A program made the position numbers and the translations under genes. The notes beneath the pieces were generated by a model. The model ran no database searches, was not told where the DNA came from, and was given only the letters and a program-made list of their open reading frames with translations. From a virus, in IMG/VR virus record IMGVR_UViG_3300047497_000002, positions 1-21,751 of that record: a DNA stretch of 21,751 nucleotides; one strand, written 5' to 3'. Of this stretch, positions 1-7,618 are shown one piece after another (position 1 is the stretch's first letter; each line of letters begins with the position of its first letter).

Positions 1-1023
1 CCAAAACGACACGCCGCCTTGGCCGCCCTGATAGTTGATCTGATTGATCGCCGGGCCGATCACGTCGAAGGCGCAATAAGGAAGCTGCCCCGCGCCGCCA
101 TGAAGCGAAAACAAACCGCCGCTGCCGGAGCCGCCGGCGCCGCCGGCCTCGTTGGCGCCGCCGGAGTTGGCGCCGCCGGTGCCGCCGCCGGCCGTGCAAT
201 AGCTGCCGAATGTCGTGTTGCCGCCATTGCCGGCGGTCGTGCCGATCGACGCGCCGCCCGAACCGCCAATGCCGCCGGCGCCGATCGTACAAGGCACGGA
301 GACAACGCCGGTCAGATCGAGCAAATAGATTTCCGTATCGCCGGCGCCGCCGCCGGAGCCGGCGTCGATCGTCGCCGAGGAACCGCCGTTAGCGCCGCCG
401 CCGGCGCCGCCGCCGGTCACGAAGGCAAGCGCCTTTCGCGCGCCCGGAGTCGGCACATAATTGCCCGACGCCGTGATGACTTGAACGCGCGGAAACGAGC
501 TCGTCGCGGCGGCGACCAGCCGATAATGCCCGCTGTCGTCGCCGACCAGCTCGATCACGTCGCCGGCGGACCATTCGCCGCCGATCAACGCGCTGCCATC
601 CTTCCGCACCACGGCCGCCGGCGTGAGCGCGTCGATCGTGATCGTCGCAGCGCCGGTCGGCGCATGCAGCGTCTTGACGTTGAAGATCTGGCCGGCGCGA
701 TAGGCCGGCTGCGGCGGCGTATTGGCGATGACAATCGCATTCGTCGTGCCGGTGTCGACGGCATAGCGCGACGTCATGACCTGGAAAATGCGCCACAGCA
801 TGTCGTCGGCGTTGTCGCCGACGATGCCGGAGCCGTCGATCGCAGTGCGGAACTGCGCCAAGAGATTGTTGAAAAAATCCGCCGTGAGCGACGTTCCGTC
901 TTGCGCAGCCTGCGACGTGCAAGGCTTGAACCAGGTGCGCGTAGAGCCGAACAGCGTCGTCAGCGACGGTCGCGTCGTAACGGCGTTTTTTGCCGAACCA
1001 GGCCCAAGGATGTCGATCGACAT
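1..1023 (-). CDS. Tail fibre / glycine-rich receptor-binding protein, C-terminus outside window
   Basis: From the ATG at 1023 the frame stays open for 341 codons to the left edge, so the C-terminus is missing. A GAGG ribosome site lies about 10 bases upstream and the gene follows gp48 by 12 bases. Residues 1-200 are an ordinary mixed sequence (beginning MSIDILGPGS, with a predicted-helical stretch around 47-85) that I take as the baseplate attachment part. Residues about 203-312 are strongly glycine-rich, with GGGAGGG, GAGGIGGSGG and GGAGGSGSGG runs separated by short hydrophobic strands such as TEIYLLDL. This is the pattern of glycine-rich phage adhesin domains, some of which fold as packed polyglycine helices (known for T-even-type gp38 adhesins). 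Its place after gp48 matches the Mu tail-fibre gene. Host-receptor binding is inferred from domain type and position. Other frames here are GC-driven shadows. Confidence 0.82.
   Translation of the reverse strand, partial: MSIDILGPGSAKNAVTTRPSLTTLFGSTRTWFKPCTSQAAQDGTSLTADFFNNLLAQFRTAIDGSGIVGDNADDMLWRIFQVMTSRYAVDTGTTNAIVIANTPPQPAYRAGQIFNVKTLHAPTGAATITIDALTPAAVVRKDGSALIGGEWSAGDVIELVGDDSGHYRLVAAATSSFPRVQVITASGNYVPTPGARKALAFVTGGGAGGGANGGSSATIDAGSGGGAGDTEIYLLDLTGVVSVPCTIGAGGIGGSGGASIGTTAGNGGNTTFGSYCTAGGGTGGANSGGANEAGGAGGSGSGGLFSLHGGAGQLPYCAFDVIGPAINQINYQGGQGGVSFW
88..417 (-). repeat. Degenerate GGC/GCC repeat coding the polyglycine domain
   Basis: Low-complexity DNA made of irregular GGCGCCGGCGGC-like units codes for the glycine-rich part of the tail fibre (about residues 203-312). 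The units vary in length and are not separated by unique spacers, so this is coding repeat rather than a CRISPR array. Such DNA is prone to recombination and slippage, which would change the length of the adhesin loops. Confidence 0.7.
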
Positions 1024-1035
1024 TCTGCGTTTTCC

Positions 1036-1854
1036 TCAATTGACGAGCTGATAAGAGACGACGATGTGCGCCGGCGCGATGCGCTCGATCAGGCATTGCA
1101 GCGGCGAAATGTCGGGATCACACGTGATCGGCATGTCGGCGAACGCGAGATCGGCAAGCGCCGGCGTCTGCGCGCCGCCCTGATAGGCCGGGCTCTCGTT
1201 TAGATGCACGATGATCTCAATGTGACTCGGAATAGCCGGGCCGCCGGCGGTCGCGTTGCCGGCGCAGCAACCGTCGGCGAGCGCGCCGCCCAACGTGTCC
1301 GGCGCGGCGTCGCCTTGCGGCTGAAACGCATCGGTAAAAACGCCGGGCGCAAAAGCGGGCTGTTGAACCGGCCAATAACCAGAGCCGGGACAGCCCTCGA
1401 CCGGCGAGCATTCAATGATCCAGCCGTTCGCCGCGCACAGTTCCTGATACAGCTCACAGCGCCGGCCGCCGAGAGCTGCGACCTTGACGCAGAGATCGGG
1501 ATAAGGATCGCAATCGTCCGGCAGGCCATACTCGGCCATCCAGAGATCGTTGGTCAGCGTTTGCGTCGCGCACCAAAATTCCAGCCGCAGCGCGCAAAGC
1601 TGCGTCTCGAGATAATTGCGCACGGCGCCGAGCGCCGCGACGAAACCCATTTGCGTAAAGCCGGGATTATCCGACCAGTCGTCGAGCGACGGGATCCCGC
1701 TCAAACTGCCGAGCCACGCCAGGAAGCGCGGCAGCATGGCGCGATCATTCGCCGGCCAGGCGCGGCCGCGCGGGAGGAGCTGCGCGGTCGCGTCGATCGA
1801 CTGCTCGAGCGTCGGGCACTCGAAAGGCCCCGGCGGCGATGCGCACGTTGTCAT
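1036..1854 (-). CDS. Mu gp48-like baseplate protein (YmfQ / DUF2313 family)
   Basis: 272 residues. Near the N-terminus it has the family's recognisable LLPRGRAWP segment (about residues 26-34) followed by a helical region containing LPRFLAWLGSL. The C-terminus includes PSHIEIIVHL and ends IAPAHIVVSYQLVN, matching the last strand typical of Mu gp48/YmfQ proteins. It sits directly after the gp47/baseplate J gene and before the fibre gene, the Mu order, and should link the baseplate wedge to the tail fibres. It is longer than Mu gp48 (about 190 residues). The extra length is mainly in the second half and is rich in cysteine: I count 14 Cys in the protein, including one CC pair, which is unusual for a baseplate protein. 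The ATG at 1854 lies 18 bases after the gp47 stop. Confidence 0.85.
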   Translation of the reverse strand: MTTCASPPGPFECPTLEQSIDATAQLLPRGRAWPANDRAMLPRFLAWLGSLSGIPSLDDWSDNPGFTQMGFVAALGAVRNYLETQLCALRLEFWCATQTLTNDLWMAEYGLPDDCDPYPDLCVKVAALGGRRCELYQELCAANGWIIECSPVEGCPGSGYWPVQQPAFAPGVFTDAFQPQGDAAPDTLGGALADGCCAGNATAGGPAIPSHIEIIVHLNESPAYQGGAQTPALADLAFADMPITCDPDISPLQCLIERIAPAHIVVSYQLVN

Positions 1855-1872
1855 GACTGCAGCTCGCGGCGC

Positions 1873-3018
1873 TTAGACGAAATTGACGTTGCCGAGAACG
1901 GGGATCTGACCCGCCGTCTGCGCGACCGCGCCGGCCGGCGCCACGAGCGTCGCTTGCTGCTCGCCGATCGCATCGTTCAATGCGCCCCACAGCCATTGTT
2001 GGGCGAAGCTTGTCGGATAGGCGAGATACGGCATCGCCGGGAAATAGACGTCGTTGCCGGCGACGCGGCCGCGGCGCCGGAACGCGGCGCGCAGCTCGGC
2101 AATCACAGCCTCTTGCGTCGCCGTCGTGTTCGGCGTCAGGCCGGAGATCGTCAGATTGACCACGAGCGGCGCCGGCGCCTGCACGGTCACGAGCGCGTCG
2201 GATGGCTGCACGGTCGCCAGATAGTCGATCACGCGCTGCACGTCGGCCGCGCCTGGCACGCCGCCGGCTGACGAATAAAGATCGTCCATCAGCGGAAACA
2301 CGCGAACGGTCCCCGGCCCTTGCCAGTTACGTTCGACAAACACGCGCGTCACGCCGATGACGTTGGTGCACCATTGCACATAGTCGGCCGGGCAGCCGCC
2401 AAAGGGCGGATTGCGCTTCCTGAAAAGAATGCGGCCGCGAAAGGTCGACAGATCCGTCGTGAACGGCTCGCCGTCCGGCTCGACGTCGAGGCCGCCGGTC
2501 AGGCCGTTGTTGTCGACCGCGACCGTCGCCGTGCCGGCGCCCGGCCCGGTCACGCCGGAAAGGATCGTCAACGGCGTGTCGGCGATCGTCGTCGTCGCCT
2601 GGCCGCCGGTCGCGGCCTCGGCCACGATCGACAGCGTGCCGGAGCCGGCGATCGACGCGCTCTGTTGCGCGACAATGATCACGCCGTCGCCGCGCGCGAA
2701 TTGCGCCGCGGCCGCGACCGTGAGCGCATCAGTCGTCGTGATCACGATATTGCCGGTCGCCGGCACGGCCGGCCGGCGCGTCAGGCCCAGCTCGGCGCCA
2801 TGCAGATCGAGATTTTCGCCGTCGGCCGTGATCGCGAATTTCTGTTTGCAGATGTAATCGGCGAAACCGAAAACCTCGTTGACCATGCCGCCCATGACCT
2901 TGGCGGACGGATTGAGATTGTTCGGCCACAGCCAGGCGTCGCTGCCCGGCAGATAGGTGCGAAACGCAGTGCGCGCGCGCTGCACCAAAGAGAGCAGCGA
3001 CGGGATCGGAAAACCCAT
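1873..3018 (-). CDS. Baseplate wedge protein, Mu gp47 / baseplate J family
   Basis: 381 residues, close to Mu gp47 (about 360). The N-terminus has the family layout: PSLLSLVQRARTAF, then LPGSDAW, then VFGFADYICKQKFAITADGENLDLHG (about residues 50-75), where a bundle of helices precedes the phrase in which the protein describes a layered beta region (GLTRRPAVPATGNI). The middle is rich in Thr, Val and Ala beta strands, and FRGRILFRKRNPPFGGCPADYVQWC (about 194-218) followed by VTRVFV matches the conserved baseplate J core. This family forms the wedge ring around the central hub in contractile tails. An AGGGG ribosome site stands about 9 bases before the ATG. It follows gp46 by 12 bases. Confidence 0.92.
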   Translation of the reverse strand: MGFPIPSLLSLVQRARTAFRTYLPGSDAWLWPNNLNPSAKVMGGMVNEVFGFADYICKQKFAITADGENLDLHGAELGLTRRPAVPATGNIVITTTDALTVAAAAQFARGDGVIIVAQQSASIAGSGTLSIVAEAATGGQATTTIADTPLTILSGVTGPGAGTATVAVDNNGLTGGLDVEPDGEPFTTDLSTFRGRILFRKRNPPFGGCPADYVQWCTNVIGVTRVFVERNWQGPGTVRVFPLMDDLYSSAGGVPGAADVQRVIDYLATVQPSDALVTVQAPAPLVVNLTISGLTPNTTATQEAVIAELRAAFRRRGRVAGNDVYFPAMPYLAYPTSFAQQWLWGALNDAIGEQQATLVAPAGAVAQTAGQIPVLGNVNFV

Positions 3019-3030
3019 TCTGCAAAACCC

Positions 3031-3618
3031 CTAGAGTAGCGGCCTGGGCGCGTTGGCAATCTGCTTCCAAAGCAGTGCAAAGCGCTGCTCGAAAGCTATT
3101 CCGCCGTCGCTGCCGAATAGCGAAACCGAAAGATCCGTGCGGCCGAATTGCTCGTTCAAAGCGGCATCGACTTGCATGCCGGCGACAGCGCCTTGCGTCA
3201 TGAGCGGCGTCAGCGCGTCGATCGCGAAACTCTGCGCCCATTGATCAATGCCGACGCCGGCGGCGACGAGCGGCGCGCGCTCGAGCAGCCAAAGCCAAGA
3301 TCCGAGCTGTTGCTCGCCGAGATCGGCGCGCACGTCGACGCCGTCGCCCCACCATCCGCGATTGTCGCCGTCGGCGAGATAGGCGAGCGGATGATCCGGC
3401 GGCACATATTTGTCGGTGAACAGCGCCAAATAAACCGCCGTGCCGAGCCCGTTGATCGCCTGCAGGCCACCAACATTGAGCGCATTGTTCGGCGCAAAGG
3501 CGAGGATCCAGTCGCAGACGAAATCGGTCCCGTCCTCGATCGAGCGATGCACGCTATCCCACAGCAAAAAGGGATCAGGCGCGCAGCCCTCGTTAGCGCG
3601 GATCAAAAGCTTTGACAT
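3031..3618 (-). CDS. Mu gp46-like baseplate protein
   Basis: 195 residues. Central motifs are the family signature: GTAVYLALFTDK (59-70), DNRGWWGD (85-92) and GSWLWLLERA (106-115), followed by a helical stretch ending in a beta-rich C-terminus. Mu gp46 is a small baseplate protein resembling the gp25/gpW wedge component that connects the baseplate to the sheath. This version carries about 50 extra residues at the N-terminus (DPFLLWDSVHRSIEDG region) before the usual start of similarity. The ATG directly follows the TAA of the upstream gene (TAAATG), suggesting translational coupling. Confidence 0.88.
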   Translation of the reverse strand: MSKLLIRANEGCAPDPFLLWDSVHRSIEDGTDFVCDWILAFAPNNALNVGGLQAINGLGTAVYLALFTDKYVPPDHPLAYLADGDNRGWWGDGVDVRADLGEQQLGSWLWLLERAPLVAAGVGIDQWAQSFAIDALTPLMTQGAVAGMQVDAALNEQFGRTDLSVSLFGSDGGIAFEQRFALLWKQIANAPRPLL

Positions 3619-4263
3619 TTACGGCCAGCCCGTCGCGACGGTCGCCGCGATAACGGCGGCCACATTGGCGCAAGCCGCGATCGTGGCCTGCCGGCTCAAA
3701 CGAATGCCCTGCAGCGTAACGCGCCGGGTGATGATCGCATAAACAAGATTTGCAACGTCAGGCGGCGAGAGCGAAACAGGCGATGTCGCGCCGATCGGCG
3801 TCCAGTTAATCGACGGCTCGAGAAAGACCGGCGCCGGCTCGGCCACGCCGGAAACCGAGCCCGGCCCGGTAAAATTCACGCCGCCGCTGCCGTCCGACGA
3901 TGCGGAGATCGTTGAAAGCGCCGTGTTCGTGCTGTTGACAACCTCGTTGATCCGCTCCGTCAGCCCGGATAGGGCGGCCGAAAATGCCGTATTCGACGCC
4001 GACCAAACGGCGAACTGCGTGGCGAGCGTCAGCGCATTGACCGTTTCGTCGCGCGCATCCCAATTGTAGGCGCCGGCGGTCACGGTCAAAGCGATCGGCG
4101 CCTGCCGCTTGGCGTGAAAGATCGCGTCGGCGAAATTCGATTTGGCGAGCTGCGCCGCCGCGAGCGTCACGCCGGCGGTGCCGAGCAGCGCGTCGATCGA
4201 GGCCTCGGCGGCCGTGAGCGCGCCGCTTGTCAGCGTCGCGGCGTTCATCGGATCAATAATCAT
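3619..4263 (-). CDS. Unknown protein between gp45 and gp46 in the baseplate cluster
   Basis: 214 residues, not recognised with confidence. The sequence is rich in Ala, Thr, Ser and Val. The first half is helical in character (ALTAAEASIDALL, LAAAQLAKSNFADAIFHAKR). Residues around 67-92 (YNWDARDETVNALTLATQFA) recall phage tail proteins in which a decorated insertion module is followed by a DUF4376-like helix pair, but I would not assign that. The C-terminus has a conserved-looking helical end (RRVTLQGIRLSRQATIAACA...). The ATG overlaps the upstream gp45 stop as ATGA and its TAA abuts the gp46 start, so it is firmly in the structural operon. Mu has no gene here. A baseplate or fibre-associated role is inferred from position only. 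Confidence 0.8.
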   Translation of the reverse strand: MIIDPMNAATLTSGALTAAEASIDALLGTAGVTLAAAQLAKSNFADAIFHAKRQAPIALTVTAGAYNWDARDETVNALTLATQFAVWSASNTAFSAALSGLTERINEVVNSTNTALSTISASSDGSGGVNFTGPGSVSGVAEPAPVFLEPSINWTPIGATSPVSLSPPDVANLVYAIITRRVTLQGIRLSRQATIAACANVAAVIAATVATGWP

Positions 4264-4838
4264 CCGATCCTCGCATAAACGTAAGGCGACGGCCCGCTTT
4301 GCGTCATGACCTGGTCGAATACGCCGCCGTTGTTCGGATTGCCGCCGAGATAGACGATCTGACCTTTCGGATCGACATAGACGTTTCCGCCGTCGACCGT
4401 GATCGTGAGATCGCCTGACTTAACCTCGAATGAGCTGGCGCTCGCGGCCGTGACCGCAACGCCGCCCTGCTTTGTCGTGACGGCAATGCCGCCGGCGCCT
4501 TTCATCCAAACGACATTGCCCTTGTCGTCATAGAGAACGGCATTCCCGCTCGGCAGATTTTTCTGACGATATTGCGGATGTTCGCCGCCGATGAATTGCG
4601 CACGATCGGAGCGGCCGCCGAGCGATTTAAGGATGCCTTCCGACTGCGCCGGCGGATTAGATGAAAAGCCGTGCGGCAGAATGCGCACCACTTTGCGCGG
4701 CATGTCGCTCGCCAGGCCCTGCAGATCGACGAGCTGTTGCGGGCCGCTATCGTCGACTTTCAGGATCGTCGCCCGGCGCAGGCCGCCGAGCGTCGCGTCC
4801 TGGTTTTCCATGGAGCGCACGAGCCAAGAGTGAGACAT
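4260..4838 (-). CDS. Mu gp45-like baseplate spike protein
   Basis: 192 residues, essentially the length of Mu gp45 (about 196). It starts with a short helix, then an OB-fold-like beta region (RRATILKVDDSGPQQLVDLQGL). The family signature follows: GGRSDRA, GGEHPQYR, KNLPSG and AVLYDDKGN (about residues 74-108). After that come alternating polar and apolar short strands (GGIAVTTKQGGVAVTA, GDLTITVDGGNVYVD), typical of the triple-stranded beta helix of a membrane-piercing spike. Mu gp45 is the trimeric spike that punctures the outer membrane. The start lies 9 bases after the gpP stop and its own stop overlaps the next gene. I did not see the His-x-His iron-binding tip found in some spikes. Confidence 0.92.
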   Translation of the reverse strand: MSHSWLVRSMENQDATLGGLRRATILKVDDSGPQQLVDLQGLASDMPRKVVRILPHGFSSNPPAQSEGILKSLGGRSDRAQFIGGEHPQYRQKNLPSGNAVLYDDKGNVVWMKGAGGIAVTTKQGGVAVTAASASSFEVKSGDLTITVDGGNVYVDPKGQIVYLGGNPNNGGVFDQVMTQSGPSPYVYARIG

Positions 4839-4847
4839 GATCGACCG

Positions 4848-5903
4848 TCACTCGCTCTTGAACTTGCTCGACCAGGCTTTGCCCGACTTGCCGGCGCTGC
4901 CGCCCTTGCCGCCGAGCGCCTGCGGATCGCACAGACTTAGATGCGCGATCGAGCCTTGCTGTCGGCTCTGCGAAAACTCGACGCGCTCGATCGCCATGTC
5001 CTGTTGCACGTCGAGAAACGGGCTGTCGACGTAGGTCAAATTACCCGGCGCCCAGAGCTGGCCGCCCTCGTCGTGAAAGCCCTGCACTTCGATATGCGCT
5101 TTCAAAGCGTGACCGGCCTCGCGCGCGAGCCGCCACTCGGCGCGATTTTGCGCGCGCGTGGCGTCGGTATCCTCGTCGATCACGACAACGGACGGCCGAT
5201 AGCGGCCGACCGCATCGTCCGTCGCTGTCTGCTCGATCTGCGTGTTCTGCGCGCCGTTGCCGCGCGCCGCCTGGCCGCGGGCGATCACATGCGAATGCCG
5301 GCCGGCCCAGTTATGGTCCGCCTCGAGGCCCTTGCAATTGTAACCCTCGAGCAGCGGCGAATTGCGCGCCTGCGACAGCCGCGTGATGTTGATCGAGCCG
5401 TCGGCCTGGCCGGTCAAGACGAGGCCTTGCTGCCGGCACAGTTTTTCGATGCAGCGAAAAACCGTCTCGCCCGGCGTGATCTGATAATGCGGGATCGGCT
5501 CGAGCGCCTGGTCGCTCTTAAAGCCGATGCCGAACTTGTCGAGCGCCTGCGCGATCTGCAGGACGTTCTGATTCTCGAAATAGCCGGTTTCGTGCACGGC
5601 CGAGGAGTCGATCGCGTCCTGCCCCTTGCCGCGGCCCGACACGTGAATGATCGCCTCGTTGTGCTCGTGCAATTTCGGCTGATAGCGATCGACATAGCCG
5701 GTCACGAGCAGATCGCCGCCGGCATAGATCGAGACTTCCGTGCCGCAGGCAAAAACCCAGGCGGTCGCGCTCGGCCCGGCGGCCGCGGCGATCGCCAGCG
5801 AGAACGAGCGCGCGGCCTCGTTGGCGCCGGCGGCGACCGCGACGTGCTCGAAAGCAGAATAACGCAGGCCGCCGGCGGCGACCGTGACCAGCTCCGGCCC
5901 CAT
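4848..5903 (-). CDS. Baseplate hub protein, Mu gpP / late control D-like
   Basis: 351 residues. The N-terminus is a split-barrel type beta domain (VTVAAGGLRYSAFEHVAV...). Features of the gpP/gpD hub family include TGYVDRYQPKLHEHNEAIIHVSGR (about residues 68-91), GETVFRCIEKLCRQQGLVL (about 144-162) and GYNCKGLEADHNWAGRHSHVIARGQ (about 187-211). Late regions contain AEWRLAREAGHALKAHIEVQGF and GQLWAPGNLTYVDSPFLDV, the usual end of the hub barrel. The hub ties the tail tube to the spike encoded next. The C-terminal tail is Gly/Ser/Lys-rich. The ATG stands 7 bases after the upstream TAG without a clear ribosome site, suggesting coupled translation. Confidence 0.9.
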   Translation of the reverse strand: MGPELVTVAAGGLRYSAFEHVAVAAGANEAARSFSLAIAAAAGPSATAWVFACGTEVSIYAGGDLLVTGYVDRYQPKLHEHNEAIIHVSGRGKGQDAIDSSAVHETGYFENQNVLQIAQALDKFGIGFKSDQALEPIPHYQITPGETVFRCIEKLCRQQGLVLTGQADGSINITRLSQARNSPLLEGYNCKGLEADHNWAGRHSHVIARGQAARGNGAQNTQIEQTATDDAVGRYRPSVVVIDEDTDATRAQNRAEWRLAREAGHALKAHIEVQGFHDEGGQLWAPGNLTYVDSPFLDVQQDMAIERVEFSQSRQQGSIAHLSLCDPQALGGKGGSAGKSGKAWSSKFKSE

Positions 5904-5910
5904 GGGTATG

Positions 5911-6240
5911 CTATCGCCGCGTTAACGGAGGCGCTGCGGTTGGCCATCCATGATGCCAGCAGAACGCGGCATAGGCCGCGACGTCGCGTGGATCGCCTTT
6001 GGCGACGTGCTCCAATAATTGGCGCTGACAATCCGCTTCCCAATTCGGATCTAGCCAGTCATCTTTGCGTCCATATTTTGCCTCGGCCGCGCGTAGTTTT
6101 TCGAGCAATGCAGCGGAAAAACGAGACACGAGATCGGCAAGAGGGTCGGTCGGGTTCTTCAATGCTCTTGCCTGGACCGGAAGCTGACGGCGCGCTTCGG
6201 CCAGCGCTTCTTTCATTATTTGCTCGGTGCCTTCACTCAT
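5911..6240 (-). CDS. Small accessory protein with KGDPRDVAAY motif, function unknown
   Basis: 109 residues from the ATG at 6240, chosen because GGGAGGGAG lies just upstream; an in-frame ATG at 6273 would add 11 Arg-rich residues and has no better site. The first half is helical and charged. The second half contains EKLRAAEAKYGRKDDW (47-62), NWEADCQRQLLEH (66-78), KGDPRDVAAYAAFCWHHGWPT (81-101). From memory, this combination occurs in small phage and prophage proteins and as a domain attached to some proteins annotated dATP/dGTP diphosphohydrolase, where it is not the catalytic part; no catalytic motif is visible here. Mu has nothing between gpN and gpP. The stretch around 6040-6240 looks more AT-rich than its neighbours, consistent with a later insertion. 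Confidence 0.78.
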   Translation of the reverse strand: MSEGTEQIMKEALAEARRQLPVQARALKNPTDPLADLVSRFSAALLEKLRAAEAKYGRKDDWLDPNWEADCQRQLLEHVAKGDPRDVAAYAAFCWHHGWPTAAPPLTRR

Positions 6241-6273
6241 CGCTCGCTCCCTCCCGCGCCCGTTTCGGCACAT

Positions 6274-7614
6274 TTACAGCGGCGTCGGCGGCCAGCCGGC
6301 CGGCAGGCCTGGCGCGTCATAGCCCGGCGCCAGCGCTTCAAACTGGCGCGGCATGAATGACGGATGACGGACCTTGTTGCGCAACACGAGATCGTAACAG
6401 CGCGTCGGATCCTGATAGATCTGCCAAGCGACGACGAGCGACGGCATTGCAAGCTGCGCCTCGATCGTCACGACCGGCGCAAGGTTTGTCATGAGCTGCG
6501 TCAGATAGTCGACGACGGCGCCCTGCAGCTCCTCGATCGCAACAAAGAGCTGCGCGAAATCCTGCCCGGGACATTCGTTCAGCTCGCGCTCGAAACGCTC
6601 GGCCGCCTCGGCGCGCGCGGTCACGGCGGACGGCCGATCGGTATAGGTGCGCGCGATCACGGCGTTCGCCCAGGCATTAAGCGCCATCAGGCGCGCGAGC
6701 TGCAGCGCGCCGGCGACGTTCGCCTCGGCCGCGGCGGCATTCGATGACAGCGCCGGCGACAGCGGCGTGACCGTTGCGAACGTATCGGCCAGGCTCGCCA
6801 TGGCATCTTGCGCGACGGCCGGATCCATCCCGTCGCCGAGCACGGTCACAGCCATATTGAGCGCGGTCGCGACCGCCGTCACGCCGTCGGCCGGCGCCGG
6901 CACAATGTCGAGCAGCGCGGCAAAATCGGTCAGATCCTGCGCAGCCGCGCCGTTCTGATCGAGCAGCGGATCGAGCGCATTATTGATCGCCTGCAGCGTG
7001 GTCGACACTTTTGCAGAGCTGTCAGTGTCGACCGGATAGGACGTGCGCACGGCGTCGATCGCGCCGATCACGGCGGCGACCTGGTCGACGGCCGCGGTCG
7101 CGACGAAATCCGGCTCGTCGAGCACGTCGATCATGACCGGCGCCGCCGCCACGATCGCATCGCCGAGCGCCGTTGCCGCGATCGCCGCGGCGTTGCCGAG
7201 ATACGGCACGGAGACGATCGCGCCGGCGAGGCCTTCGCGGACAAAGCGAACCTCGAAACAAATATAACCGTTGCGATCTTTGTCGCTCGTGCGCTTGAAA
7301 TTGACCAGGCGCACATTGACCGGGCCGGCGGTCGGAATGACCAGCACGCCCGGACCAGGCGTCACGAGAACGCGCTCGAATGCGCTCGACTGCGCGTCGG
7401 CGTCGTCGCCATGCACATAGGCGTTGCCGGAAAAATACCGCGGATCCTCGCCAAGATCCTCGTTGAACGGCTGATCACTGTTCGGAAAAACATGCGTGAC
7501 GATGCCACGGCCGCCTTGCGCCTCGTCGCGCTCAAACCAGAACGGAAAGCCCTTGTAAGACGCGCGCCAGAGCGTGCTTTGCCAGTCGCGCGCCGGCGTG
7601 TTGATCGAAGGCAT
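6274..7614 (-). CDS. Mu gpN-like tail/DNA circularisation protein
   Basis: 446 residues. Residues about 10-75 (DWQSTLWRASYKGFPFWFERDEAQGGR, then HVFPNSDQPFNEDLG and YFSGNAYVHGDD) match the N-terminal domain of the Mu gpN family, named DNA circularisation protein. In contractile tails this family forms a baseplate/tail hub ring between tape measure and gpP, and the gene order here agrees. A long Ala/Asp/Val-rich helical middle (about 130-330) follows, then a C-terminal part with conserved-looking RCYDLVLRNKVRHPSFMP. The ATG at 7614 follows the transglycosylase stop by 4 bases. The sequence shows family and position; any role in DNA circularisation is carried over from the Mu name. Confidence 0.87.
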   Translation of the reverse strand: MPSINTPARDWQSTLWRASYKGFPFWFERDEAQGGRGIVTHVFPNSDQPFNEDLGEDPRYFSGNAYVHGDDADAQSSAFERVLVTPGPGVLVIPTAGPVNVRLVNFKRTSDKDRNGYICFEVRFVREGLAGAIVSVPYLGNAAAIAATALGDAIVAAAPVMIDVLDEPDFVATAAVDQVAAVIGAIDAVRTSYPVDTDSSAKVSTTLQAINNALDPLLDQNGAAAQDLTDFAALLDIVPAPADGVTAVATALNMAVTVLGDGMDPAVAQDAMASLADTFATVTPLSPALSSNAAAAEANVAGALQLARLMALNAWANAVIARTYTDRPSAVTARAEAAERFERELNECPGQDFAQLFVAIEELQGAVVDYLTQLMTNLAPVVTIEAQLAMPSLVVAWQIYQDPTRCYDLVLRNKVRHPSFMPRQFEALAPGYDAPGLPAGWPPTPL

Positions 7615-7618
7615 GCGG

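Noticed and set aside
88-417. Possible CRISPR or tandem repeat array
   Set aside because: Irregular units with no constant repeat or unique spacers; it is coding repeat for polyglycine.
389-1096. 235-codon closed frame on the minus strand in the fibre region
   Set aside because: His/Arg-rich shadow overlapping the gp48 end; the frame from 1023 gives a sensible fibre protein with a ribosome site.
4941-6356. 471-codon open frame on the plus strand
   Set aside because: Antisense to clearly coding gpP and the accessory gene; Arg/Ala/Asp-rich composition of a GC-driven shadow frame, and no recognisable motifs.
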